Assembly (NCBI GenBank): GCA_013396755.1
Contig: VWZF01002259.1
Coordinates: forward strand, 624,457 to 688,456
Reading direction: 5' to 3'
DNA: 64,000 bases
Origin: Sclerurus mexicanus
Lineage: Eukaryota; Chordata; Aves; Passeriformes; Furnariidae
The notes under the pieces were generated by a model. It was not told where the DNA came from and searched no databases. It saw nothing but the letters and a program-made list of their open reading frames with translations. Shown in pieces: positions 37,120 through 47,329 of the stretch. Each line of letters opens with the position of its first letter. Within the stretch, counting starts at the first letter, position 1. The position numbers were made by a program, and so were the translations under genes.

Positions 37120-37540
37120 AATCTTCCTACCCCAAGAAAGAATAAATTTGACACTGAGTGTATTTAGCTTGTGGAAAGAGGGTTAAGAGGAGATTTGCTG
37201 ACACTAAGTACCTACGCAGGAAGAGAGTTTTCAGTAGGACAGGGCTCTTTCATCCCTCAAACAGAGGTATAAGAAGATCCACTGAGTGGAAGTCAAAGAC
37301 AGACTGATTCAAGCTAAAGATAAGGTGCAAATTTTAGGAAGAGTAATGAACCTCGGGAACAATTTACAATGGAGGTGTTATATTTTCCATGACTTGAAAG
37401 CTCTAAATCAAGATGTGGTGTCTCTCTAAAAGGCATGCTGTGGCTTAGCCATTAGTCATGAAGTTACAGAAATTGCTAGGTGATATGTAGGTTACATTAG
37501 ACGGTCATAAAAGCACTGCCTAGTGATAAAATGCACTAAT
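37120..37540 (+). mobile_element. Ancient CR1-type LINE, 3' end
   Basis: GTGGAAAGAGGGTTAAGAGG, then TAAGTACCTACGCAGGAAGA, AGGTATAAGAAGATCCACTG, AGTGGAAGTCAAAGACAGAC, AAGATAAGGTGCAAATTTTA, GAACAATTTACAATGGAGG and AAATCAAGATGTGGTGTCTC. The order and spacing follow the 3' part of ORF2 and the UTR of the old CR1 family also seen at 29583 on the opposite strand. It is highly diverged and dead. Confidence 0.75.
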
Positions 37541-38132
37541 CTAAATAATGATACTAAATATTCCATCATAACAAATTGATGTTGCATACACTGTACCAGC
37601 TCAGTGTTACTCAGTTAAAATTGCCTGCACTTTTATTGTCTGATGCAAGTGGACAAAGTACATGGCTTCTTCAGCAGCACAACAGGCATATATTCATCCC
37701 TCTCTACAAACTGTTTATAGTCTAATCCATCATCTTCTGAACTCATCATTTCTCAGGGTAAAGGCTGTAATATTGTTCATATATATATATATGTACATAC
37801 ATATATACATACATACATACTTAGATCAGGGGTGCCTTATGGAGTTTTTTAAGAAGCACATTTAGGCTTCTGAGAATGGTTTTTCAGACCTGAGGTCCCT
37901 CTGCTCTGGAGGAATGACTTGTTTCCTGGCGATGCTGTAATTCTTCTGGACTGCACTCTCCACTCTTGATGGAGTGTATGAAGACAAATATCTTAGAGAG
38001 GGAAAGACTAAAGGTGAGGAACACGGTTTCCTGAGATTTTTTTAGTTGATATAGCTAAAGGAATAATAGAAATTACTGGACATATTTCCCCCTCCTACTT
38101 CTGCAAGATCAATACCTGTAGATGGTCTTCAT
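37541..38132. other. Single-copy DNA with a microsatellite
   Basis: It contains an (AT)n/(ACAT)n microsatellite at 37778-37820 (ATATATATATATGTACATAC, then CATACATACATAC). Otherwise nothing is recognised. Confidence 0.6.
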
Positions 38133-38709
38133 TGTCATTTAACCCCAGTCAGCAGCTCAGCCCCACCCAGCCACTCTCCCCCATGGGATGAGGGAGAGAA
38201 TCGGAAGGGTAAAAGTGAGAAAATTTGTAGGCTGAGATAAAGACAGTTTAATAGGGAAAACAAAAGCTGTGCACACAAGCAAAACCAGCCAAGGAATTAA
38301 TTTTCCACTTCCCATGGGCAGGCAGGTCTTCAGGCATCTCCAGAACAGCAGGATTTCGTCACATGCAATCGTGACTTGGGAAGACAAATGCCATCACTCC
38401 AAATGTTGCCTCTTCCTTCTTCCCCAGCTCTATACACTGAGCATGATGCCATATGGTCTCAAATATCCCTTGGGTCAGTTGGGGTCAGCTGTCCTGGCTG
38501 TGTCCGCTCCCAGCTCCCTGAGTACCCCAGACCTCCTTGCTGATGTGGTGGGTGAGGAGTAGAAAAGGCCTCGGCTCTGCCCGAGCAATGCTCAGCAACA
38601 CCTAAACCATCCCAGTGATATCAACACTGTTTCCAGCACAAATCGAAAACACAGCCCCCTGCCGGCTACTTTGAAAAAAATTAACTCCATCCCTGGCAAA
38701 ACCAGCACA
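38133..38709 (-). mobile_element. Avian ERV LTR (solo), minus strand
   Basis: Plus-strand coordinates run from TGTCATTTAACCCCAGTC to GCAAAACCAGCACA, giving TG...CA ends of the LTR on the minus strand. The order matches a very common avian ERV LTR (ERVL-type in my memory): CCCACCCAGCCACTCTCCCC, AGACAGTTTAATAGGGAAAA, CACTTCCCATGGGCAGGCAG, GGTCAGCTGTCCTGGCTGTG and ACAGCCCCCTGCCGGCTACT. On the minus strand a TATA-like TATAGAGC lies at 38427-38434 and a polyadenylation signal ATTAAA at 38247-38252. No matching TSD is seen (TTCAT left, CCCAG right), and no internal viral genes flank it. The two open frames here (38157-38387, 38269-38562) are accidental. Confidence 0.9.
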
Positions 38710-39274
38710 CCCAGGTGGTTGTAGGTAAACCTGAAATGTCCACTGGAGTTAGGACAAGTTGGTGTTTGCTCTAGAGGGTACCTGTTCGGGTGAATGGCAT
38801 GGTGTGCTGCTCAGCATTGAGGCTGTCAAAGTACATTTGCCTGTGATATGGGGGACTAAACTTTGTTTTGCTACACATGCAGGACGGCTGTCAATCATAC
38901 ATGCCTGAAAGGTGTTCAAGGTGCTCAGATAGGAGGAAACCACAGCCAGTTATGAAATGAGAACAGGGTTTCAAGTGCCAGGATACTCTGAATATTCATT
39001 ACTGCAATTTTGGATTTGGTTTTGGTTTTTAAGAAAATTATGAATTTGAGGAAAATTGAGCAAATAATTGCTGTCTGTGACAGCTGCAATTAATGTGCTA
39101 ATAAGGGAAGGTTTCTGAAGCTCTTCTTTTCCAGTAACTAAGAAATTTCAGATACCTACCCCACTGCTGCATGTTTTCAGTGATCATTTTGCAGGAAAAA
39201 CAAACACTATGGAATTGAAAACTAAACCACAAAGAAAAGTTTCCTAGCAAGCCTATTTTTAATCCAGGATGACA
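38710..39274. other. Single-copy non-coding DNA
   Basis: No repeat or gene is recognised. Confidence 0.45.
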
Positions 39275-39440
39275 TTGTGGCATTCTTGTGGGTAATTCAC
39301 TAACTTGGAGACCAGTAGATGCGGGCTTCATCGCAGCTTCTTAGACATATCCTGACCTTGGTGAGTCAAATCAGCCTCTTGTTGCACTCAGTTCCTGTGA
39401 ATAGCACTTGTTTTCCACTACCCTGTTTTGCCATCTCTGT
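39275..39440 (+). repeat. Ancient MIR-like SINE relic
   Basis: The tRNA-like head and core occur in order: GGCATTCTTGTGGGTAATTC, ACTAACTTGGAGACCAGTAG, GCGGGCTTCATCGCAGC, CTGACCTTGGTGAGTCAAAT and GCACTCAGTTCC. These parallel 'gggttcaaatcccagc', 'gtgaccttgggcaagtcac' and 'cctcagttcc'. It is old and diverged. Confidence 0.5.
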
Positions 39441-39721
39441 AGTTTAAGTTGTTGTGCTGCCCATCATTGCTATGAGGCTGTATATTACTCAGCCCTTGAG
39501 ATGGTTCAATTTCAGATGTTGCACATCACATTTATGAAAAATTACAGGAAAGGCCTCTACCAGCCATGCAAATGGAAACTTAAACTCTACAGCTAGCAGG
39601 AAAAAGTGCTTGGGTTTACACTCCTGGAAGAAAAAGAGCTTGTCTCCATGGAGAGAGTGAAAACAATTAGCAGTGACCATAATTTTCATCTCTCCATTGC
39701 AAAAGTACTTTGTGAAGGCTG

Positions 39722-39885
39722 GTAAGTACCATTAACCCCATTTTACAGATGGGTGGAAAGCAGCATCATGGAGCTGCAAAGTGAGTTGCTCAAGGCCATA
39801 GAGTAACTCAGCAGAAGTTATGCAAATAGAAACCAGGTCTCTTGATGCCAAGCCTTATTCCTTGGCCCACACAGCTTCTACACAG
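39722..39885 (-). repeat. Ancient MIR-like SINE relic
   Basis: ACCCCATTTTACAGATGGGT, then GAGTTGCTCAAGGCCATAGA, GTAACTCAGCAGAAGTTATG and AATAGAAACCAGGTCTCTTG. This is the reverse complement of the MIR core ('ccccattttacagatggggaaactg ... cttgcccaaggtcac ... aacccaggtctc'). It is one of the best preserved MIR-like copies here. Confidence 0.62.
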
Positions 39886-42659
39886 GAGACCTGACCTAAT
39901 TCCAACATCCATGAAAATGGCATCTTCCTTTGCAACAAGCCTAAGCAGGTAAATGGAATGGATGAATGAGCCTACTTCTCCAGTGCTCACCATTCTTGTG
40001 CAATAATTGCTCTGCAGACGTTTTAGTGAGCTTGATGAATGTTTTATTTACATGGAAATGTCTCAGCTAACACCCACAATAAACACAGGGCAGTAGTCAA
40101 AACGTTAGTACATCTATTATCACATAGAGTGGGCTGAAAGATATGCCCATGTCTGCTGTGAGCAGCCTTATCCTATTAGCACTGCAGTGCTTTGCTATCC
40201 ATATGGAAGACAAGCCATTCACTTTCAGATGATTGACCATGATTCAAGGGCTCCCACTCCCTGAGGCTGCTTATTTCTCTATTATATATTTGAAACAATT
40301 TTTAAATGACGTTTGCAATTAGGACTCTGAGAAGGGTGCCCGTTGGTAGGTGTGGTGCATAGTAAATCACGTATCTGGGTTTGGCAATGGTTTGAAGGTG
40401 TAGCAAGTAGTCAGCCTGAGTCCCTGATGCAGGCTTTGCTCTGCCAGAGACATATTATGATCATTACAATAGTGGGCAGGGAGCTGAGAGGCTGCTTCTA
40501 ATCATGGCTTTGCTTCCATGTCTGCATGAGTCATATACAGCTGGATTCACCCTGATTATCTTCAGGTGTTTTACTAAGCAGCCTGATTTCATAGTCTCAG
40601 GGCTCTTCTGCAGTTGATGGATGCATAAGATCTCAGCCTCCCATTGGAGCTGCCTGTCTATATTGACTGACAATAAAAACCCCTTATACTCATAGTTAGT
40701 CTGTTCATTACGGCTAATTGACTTGGTGCAATTGCAGTTTACAATGACTGCAGAGTGTAAGCTTACGAGGTCTCTCTCATTAAATATAAGTATCAGCACC
40801 AATAAAGTTTCACCAACTGAATAATCACAAACTAAGGTCACTGGGACTATATTTTTGGGGGATTTCCTCTCTGTTGTGCATACGTAAAATGGGTATATTG
40901 GTATTATACCTAATTCAGCAGAGACCAACAGCATAGAGGAACTGAAGCCCTCATTACTGATATATTTGTTCTACCCCAGATATCATAGCCTGATTCACAT
41001 TAACAGCATTTCTGTAGGATAACGGTGAGGCCAATAGTAGCTTATTTAATGATGACAAATACCACATGCTTCAGGTGACCAAAGGACACTCAAAGTGTTT
41101 AGGATTAAAGGCATAGTGGTTTCCTACATTGGAAAATACCAGCAAGAAAAACCATGGATGCACAGAAAGCTGCTGTCAAAATACAAGTCTATGATGGATG
41201 GAAAGCACCATGGAAATTCAAAGTAAAATATTACCATTTGTTATTACATCCACAGTGTGCTGTGGCCATTTTCTATAGCTGAACAGTATGTGGGTTTTTT
41301 TAATTATTTTTCCTCATTGCGTCTTTGAGGAAACTATATCTGATCTGGTCACTGTGAATCTGTGTATGTGCATGCATAAGTACATACAGTACATGCATGT
41401 ACTGATTTGCATGCCTTTTATATTTAATGTAAGAAATGAGAGGTTGTTTTGTCAGAAGTTTGAAGTCCTTTGGAATTTGGCTATTCAAGTCAATTTGTAA
41501 ACTTATTCTCCAAGGTAAAAAAAAAAACCCCAAAACTATTCGCAAATAAAGTATTACATTTCCTTTTGATAGCCTGGAGTGGGGATAAGATGTGGGGATG
41601 GTCTGACATGATTTGGAAAAATTCCCTATTAATGAGAAATCATCTATATGATGAATTTTTAGTCTGTCTGATTTTTATTCATGGATTGTTTTTTTCCACA
41701 ATACCTATCTGTCTCACTCATTCTTATTTTAATGTTATTAACACACCCAGTAACTATTCCGATATTTCAGAAAATATCATCCTTTGCAAAATTAAAGTGC
41801 TTAAGAATATTTTGGTATTTTAATAGTGCAATATTTGAGTCATATAATTTACCTTATTATCAAAATGTATGGGCCCAGTCTTTGCTTACCAGTTATAAAT
41901 GTGTGTGATACGGATGCACTTAAATTTGTCAGAAACAGGAGAGTGTACACAAAAAGGGACAAAGGGGAGATGAAAAGGAAACCACTGGGTCACTCTTCTG
42001 AACATTTTAAATGGTTATACAGTAATGTAAGCTGTATGGGGAATAAGCCAGAGGAATTGGGAATCTTAATACATAATTAGAATTATGTCTTAATTGGCTT
42101 AGCAGAGGTTTGCTAGGCTAATTCATGTGACTGGAATACTGATGCAAAAAGGTATAGCTTGTTCAGAGAGGGCAGTGGAAAAGAGAGAACACATGGTTTA
42201 TAGATCAAGGACATCATTGGATCTGAGAGACAGAATTCAGTGCTGAAATGATCTTGGTGAAATAGAAAGGAAGCCAACAGAGTGGTGGGATGGGATAGTC
42301 TATACAACCACCAAACAGGCAAGATGAATGCCTTGAATAGCTACCAGAATATTTCACACCCCAGGGGTTGTAGTCAGTGGAGCACATTGACACCAAACAT
42401 CAGTCAGGACAGAAACACAGCAAGAATGGCAAATTCCTGGCTTGCTCTGAGAGCTGCCTTTTATACCCAAAAATTGGGATGGTTGATGCGAGAAAAAGTC
42501 TTTGTAAGTACTCTTCTGATCAACAGATATGAATTGGTTGAGAAAACAAAGTAGGAAGACACAGAGAAGAGGATGAATACACTTATTCCTTTGGAGATAA
42601 CAGAGGGAGAAACAGAACATAAAAAGTAAAAAGGATTTGAGAGGAAACACATTGATAAA
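39886..42659. other. Single-copy non-coding DNA
   Basis: No transposon is recognised with confidence. Within it, 40440-40940 is listed as a possible conserved block. Frames such as 41470-41823 (117 codons) look like chance. Confidence 0.45.
40440..40940. other. Candidate conserved non-coding block with a 156-codon open frame
   Basis: This repeat-free stretch holds the second longest open frame of the window (40464-40934, minus, 156 codons). The peptide has no domain, signal peptide or low-complexity features that I recognise. DNA motifs include CAGGTG at 40563-40568 and CTAATTG at 40714-40720, with CACCAATAAAG further on. It may be an enhancer-like element. Coding status is unlikely but untested. 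Confidence 0.22.
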
Positions 42660-43770
42660 TTCAACTAATTGGTAGAGGAGATCTCATAGGAAGTAATTCT
42701 AGGAGGAAATAGTTCCAAAAAAGCTGACTGAGACAACTCTGGGCTCAAATTATCATGTGGGAGATGTAGGAAGGTTAATGAAAGTTTGTCTGATGAATGA
42801 ACCTTTCCATTCTAAGAACCTCTTTCATTTTATGAAATTTAGAAAACAATGAGTAGAAGGTAGCTCAAATCAGTGGGAAATAATATAAGTAGAAGCACAT
42901 AGAGCCAAAGAAAGGACAAAAATGTTATACAAAGGATTTACAGCAATACAAAAGCATATTGGCTAGGTGCAGTAGTAATAAGAAGAGGAAGGAAAGAGCA
43001 TGAAGAAATAACCCAGCAAAACATGTTTATTTTTAAGTTGAATCAGTTAATTTGTTCACCATGCGGTCCTGCAAACTGTTGTATTGGCACAAATGAGCGG
43101 TAATACAAGGGAAGGAGAGATGGCAAAGGGAAAGGAGGAGGGGGCTGGTAGCTGCCTAAAGCAGTTCTGTCACTGAAAGAATTGTGAGTGCAGGACCAGT
43201 ACTCAATGGACAAAGAAAGAAGATAACTGATGATGGGGATGAAGCATTAAATGCTTTTTTGCTTTAGTCTTCCCTGGAGAGATTAACTGCAATTGGATGA
43301 CTAATAAAATTAATATCAGGGTTTAAAGAGTGAGAAATCAACAGTGAAACAAGGAAGGTATGGTAAGAAATTATTTGGACCTATTAGATATTTTTGAATC
43401 AGCAGACTCGGATGTAGTTCTTCATATAATATATAAGAAATTAAGTATTTTTCAAGAGTTATCTTTGAGAATTCTGGTACTGCAATAAAGTCCCAGTGTC
43501 AACCCTCTTCTCTGACTTCAGTCAAGGCTTTGAGACATCAGTCTTTTAATAAATTTGGGTTTTAGATGAAGATACAATAGGAGTGGACGTCTAGAAGAAT
43601 TTTCTGTTAGTGAAAAGAGGTTCCACATGAAGGTTGGCAGCAGTCAGTTCTTGGTCTGATTCTGTTCAATATTTCACTTAGGACTGGGAAGACGGAATAA
43701 ACTCCATTTCTTAGTACTGTAGATCACATCTAACAAGGAGAGCTTGCAAACATGTAGAAACAGTGCTATG
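42660..43770 (+). mobile_element. Degenerate old CR1/L3-type LINE ORF2 fragment
   Basis: Weak but ordered matches to CR1-type ORF2 are visible. At 43238-43275 GCATTAAATGCTTTTTTGCT then TTAGTCTTCCC fits the RT N-terminal motif LNAFFASVF with one frameshift. At 43650-43700 CTTGGTCTGATTCTGTTCAA, then TATTTCACTTAGG, fits GPILFNIFINDLE. GACGGAATAAACTCCATTTC and GAGAGCTTGCAAACATGTAG follow in the expected order. The frame is broken by many stops. The left boundary is uncertain, and part of 43020-43140 may be unrelated sequence. Confidence 0.55.
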
Positions 43771-43959
43771 TTTGTAGAATTAAAAATTATTTTATTAGGT
43801 ACTCTGAAGATACTTCTGCCTACCTGTGTCTGAATAACATAGCAGGTTTTTACCTAAGCTTACCACTACATACTACAGTAAAAAAACCCATCATATTGAG
43901 ATGGGTAGTCAGACAGATGTGCATATGAGGTACATGTGGGATTAATTGCATCCTCAGCA

Positions 43960-44330
43960 TATGTGCAGACAATATAAAGCTGAGTGGTATGGTTGACACA
44001 CCTGAAGCATGCGATGCCATGTAGAGGGACCCGGAAAAGTTCAAGAAATGGGCCCATGGAACCTCATGAGGTTCAACAGTCAAGTGCAAGGTCCTGTACC
44101 TCGTTGATGGGGATCCCATGTACCAATAGAGCCCAGGCAATGAAGGGATTGAGAGCAGCCCTTCCAAGAAGGACTTGGGGGTGTTGGTGGATGAAAAGCT
44201 GGACATGAGCTGGCAAGCTGAGACAGCTGAGGTCGTGCAGCCTGAAGAAGAAAAGACACTGGGGAGACCTAGTAGCACCTTCCAGGACTTGGAGTGGGCT
44301 TAAGAAGGATGGGGACAAATGTTTTAATAG
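43960..44330 (+). mobile_element. CR1 LINE, 5' part of a copy split by an LTR insertion
   Basis: TGTGCAGACAATATAAAGCT, then GTGGTATGGTTGACACACCT and AACCTCATGAGGTTCAACAG, AGAAGGACTTGGGGGTGTTG and GAAAAGCTGGACATGAGCTG. It is almost identical to 32645-32709 over 65 bases with two differences, so it belongs to the same CR1 subfamily. At 44214-44216 the sequence jumps from TGGCAA to GCTGAG, skipping 215 bp that are present in the other copy. The part ends in GTTTTAATAG, where an intact CR1 would continue with GGCCTGT. Confidence 0.9.
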
Positions 44331-44332
44331 AG

Positions 44333-45553
44333 TGTCTCAGTTTGAGACAATTTGCAGAGACCTCAGACAGAAGTCTCTTCCCTTGGATTCAATAGCCCTG
44401 GTTTCTTCAACAGAGAGAGACAGACCAAATACACCTGGATGTAAGTGAAAAAATAACTTTACCAAGAAGAATGCTAATAATAATACTGATAAAACTGGGT
44501 TAAACCAACCAGTGAAGAGAAACTTCCCAGACTCTGCCCACCAGACCAAATGATGGCAGCTGATCTCCCCCACCCAGAAAAAGCACATGCATGACCACAG
44601 GAGAGAGACAAGATGGCCACCCCCCATGTGGTTCACCTCCCCTATGTCCAGAAAACCTGGCAGGAATGGTTGGAGAGTCAGCACTGGCAGGTAACAGAGG
44701 ATAGCTGGGATTTGATACCGGCAGTTGCTTGTGTGGTACTGGAGTGAGGCTGTGGTGCTGGTACAGGCAATTGGAGCAGGGCTGCAGATCCCCAGGTGAC
44801 TGGAAGGACCCCAAGACACCTGATGATCCAGTGACAAGACTTGGGTGTTGCAATTTCAGTGTTTGCTTGTTGAGGTGGTGGCTGTAGTCCTCTCAAAGTC
44901 AAAGTGGTAGTTGCAGTCTGGATCCATTGAGATGGTGTTGGAAGCCCCAAAACTCAAGAGTTAGATATGCTCAGGTTCAGGTAGGAATGCCTCCAGTGCC
45001 TCCCCTGGTGCAAGGAGTTTTACACTGGATGACAGAATACTGTGAGTCACAGCATACTTTGGGAGTCTTTGACACCTTCTAAGATGCTGCAGCTGTCTCT
45101 TGTGCCAGTGCAGCTGAGTCCATTGTAGCCCGGTATGTCTCATCAACAGGAGATGGAAATCTTCAGGCTGGGTGTGAATGTTCTGGGGAGTTACCACAGC
45201 TGAGCCATCTGTGTAAGCAAAAAGAAAACCTACCCTAGTTCACAGGATTTGCCTCTTTCCTTATCTTGTTTAACACCCAGATTGTAGCCTGAGGTGTCGA
45301 ATGTGCACGCCTTCAGCCCCTGGCCTGGGTGCTACTCCGCACATTGCTAGCAAAGCACATGGCTGACTAAGCCATGAGCACCAACACTCCAGTCTCTTAC
45401 AGCACCTAGGCAGTCACTGCAGGTGGTCGGATGATTAAGTCATTAATCACTAGCAGTTCAGTCTCTTTAAAGAAAACAAAACACCAAAAAGGCATATTTG
45501 GAGAAAAGAAAAAAGAAAAAGTGGATACCAGAATTTTTGTATAACCCAGGACA
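44333..45553 (-). mobile_element. LTR-retrotransposon-derived insertion inside a CR1
   Basis: The 1.2-kb segment interrupts a CR1: left part ends at 44330, right part resumes at about 45557. It starts TGTCTCAGTTTGAGAC and ends ACCCAGGACA, giving TG...CA-type ends. Read on the minus strand, it would begin TGTCCTGGGTT and end CTCAAACTGAGACA, a common form in bird ERV LTRs. It contains a 166-codon minus-strand frame (44337-44837), the longest in the window, with no gag, pol or env motif. No clean target-site duplication was found. It may be one long LTR or an LTR joined to other sequence. Confidence 0.6.
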
Positions 45554-45556
45554 CAA

Positions 45557-45710
45557 GGCCTGTAGCAATAGAACAATGGGTAGTGGTTTTCATCTACAGG
45601 AAGGTAGATTTAGATTAACTATAAGGAGGAAGTTTTTTGCAAAGAGGGTGGTGAAGCACTGGCACAGGTTGCCCATAGAGGTGGTAGATGTCCCATCCCT
45701 GGAAACAATC
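45557..45710 (+). mobile_element. CR1 LINE, 3' part of the split copy
   Basis: GGCCTGTAGCAATAGAACAA, then GGTAGATTTAGATTAACTAT, AAGGAGGAAGTTTTTTGC, GAAGCACTGGCACAGGTTGC and CCCATCCCTGGAAACAATC. It continues the CR1 whose left part ends at 44330. It is truncated after the GGAAACA motif, so the true 3' UTR is missing. Confidence 0.88.
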
Positions 45711-46319
45711 ACTCTATATTACACTGTATTTTCACTTGTTCATGTCCAAGCCCTTTACAAAAGATACAAGTATTATCGGGTATGAACAGAACAGAGTACC
45801 CTATCAGACAAGTAAAACTGGATTAAAGAAATCCGGACCAAAATGAAAGTCCCTTAAATCCTCAAGTACTTGAATCCACCACCACTTCTGCCGGGATAAA
45901 ATATCTCTCAGAATAATTGCTTGTTGGATTTATCTCAGAGACGAAAGGCTCATCTAACACATCCTGAGTTTGCAAAACTGCCTAAGAAGTGGAATGTCTT
46001 TTCTGGTATATGCTGCTTTCAGGAGGATCCCTGAATAATGTCCAAACCATCCTTCATGAGATACTTGGCAAGCATGGTCCCAAACCTGACAAGAAGCCAG
46101 AAATGAAGATGATTATTTTTTCCCTTTTGGTTTTTTTTTTTCTATTTTTACAACATACTGTGCTCTGTTGATTTGAGCCAAATTACTTGATCTGTTTTTT
46201 GATGATAAAGTTTGCCCGTCTCTGTAAGTAGCAGTATAGGGTGGGGATGTTGGGAGAGGGGAGGGAGTGATCGTAAAGGTGAATACCTATGCTTTGTACA
46301 GCGGCCAAGCTTGGTTGAA

Positions 46320-46690
46320 ATCCACAATCATTGAGCTAGGCAGTACAGGACTCACCTGGCAAATGTATTATGGCATGGAGTCCAAAGCACATATGCAACT
46401 ATTTGCAGTATGTTAACGGGCAGGTGTCTGCAGCGCTACCTGTCACAAGAGCAGCAGTGTGAATTCCACCTTTCTCAAGGCAACCTGGCTTGCCAACACC
46501 TATGCAAATGGCATTGCTGAAAGGGCATTGCTTCTCTGTGTCCATACACAATACAGTTGTCCAATTTGAAAAAGGGAAAATTCTTTCAAGGAGAATATTT
46601 ACACCTGCAAAAGTAACCATCGAGGCTCTTGCTAAAGTCAACAGAAAATTATAAGCTGTTGAAAGTAAGGGGAGACTCATTTAAAGGCAA
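46320..46690. other. Candidate conserved non-coding block (possible enhancer)
   Basis: This repeat-free stretch holds an octamer motif ATGCAAAT at 46502-46509, three E-boxes (CACCTG at 46353, CAGGTG at 46421, CACCTG at 46612) and GTTAAC at 46412-46417. The combination resembles a developmental enhancer. It is only a motif reading; no conservation data are available. Confidence 0.25.
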
Positions 46691-47288
46691 TTACAGCTGA
46701 AAAGGTCATTTCCTCCTGTATATAGCTGTATCATATCTTTGTATATTTGTGTGTGCATGTATGATATCTCTTATCATGACAAAAGGAGAGGGAGCAAGTG
46801 GTAGATGTCTATGAATATATCTATCTTCAATACAAGATTAGGAGCAGAAAGGCCTGGAAATCTGCAAAACAATCATTTTCAGGTAGTTTCTTGCCCACCT
46901 TTACCAAAAGTCTTCCACAAAGCAAAAAATCTGGAGTCTGAAATAATTTGCACATACCTGAGACTGGTGTGACCCTCTAAACAATAACACTCTTGGCCCT
47001 TTTTAAAGCTCTGTTTTGGACATAGCTGCTGCAGAAGCAGAATAACATGCTGGTTCTGTGAGACTGCTGCAAATCCCAGAAGTTGGCAGCTTTCACTGCA
47101 CACTGTAAGGCTTCTGTTGTTTTTTTCTTCTGAAGTTTCGGTCTATGATTAATTGGTTTAATTTTTCTTAGTAAAGTTCAATTTCTGCTTTACAGGCACC
47201 ATTAGTATTTGAGTGTCTGCTTCTGCGGTGATGGATGCCAGGTAGAGTTGGGTGGCTTTGAAAATGGTTTTCCTGTCCCTACAAAACT

Positions 47289-47329
47289 CTTCAGTTTAAA
47301 AAAAAAAAAAAAAAAAATTGAACTGAAGT
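47289..47329 (+). repeat. A-tract framed by an 8-bp inverted repeat
   Basis: CTTCAGTT at 47289-47296 and AACTGAAG at 47322-47329 are perfect reverse complements around a run of 21 A (47298-47318). Confidence 0.85.

Noticed and set aside
43850..44278. 142-codon minus-strand open frame
   Set aside because: Most of it is antisense to CR1 ORF2/UTR sequence; an equivalent antisense frame occurs in the paralogous CR1 at 32545-32891.
44337..44837. 166-codon minus-strand open frame, the longest in the window
   Set aside because: It lies wholly inside the LTR-type insertion, overlaps other frames in all phases and has no gag, pol, env or host domain.
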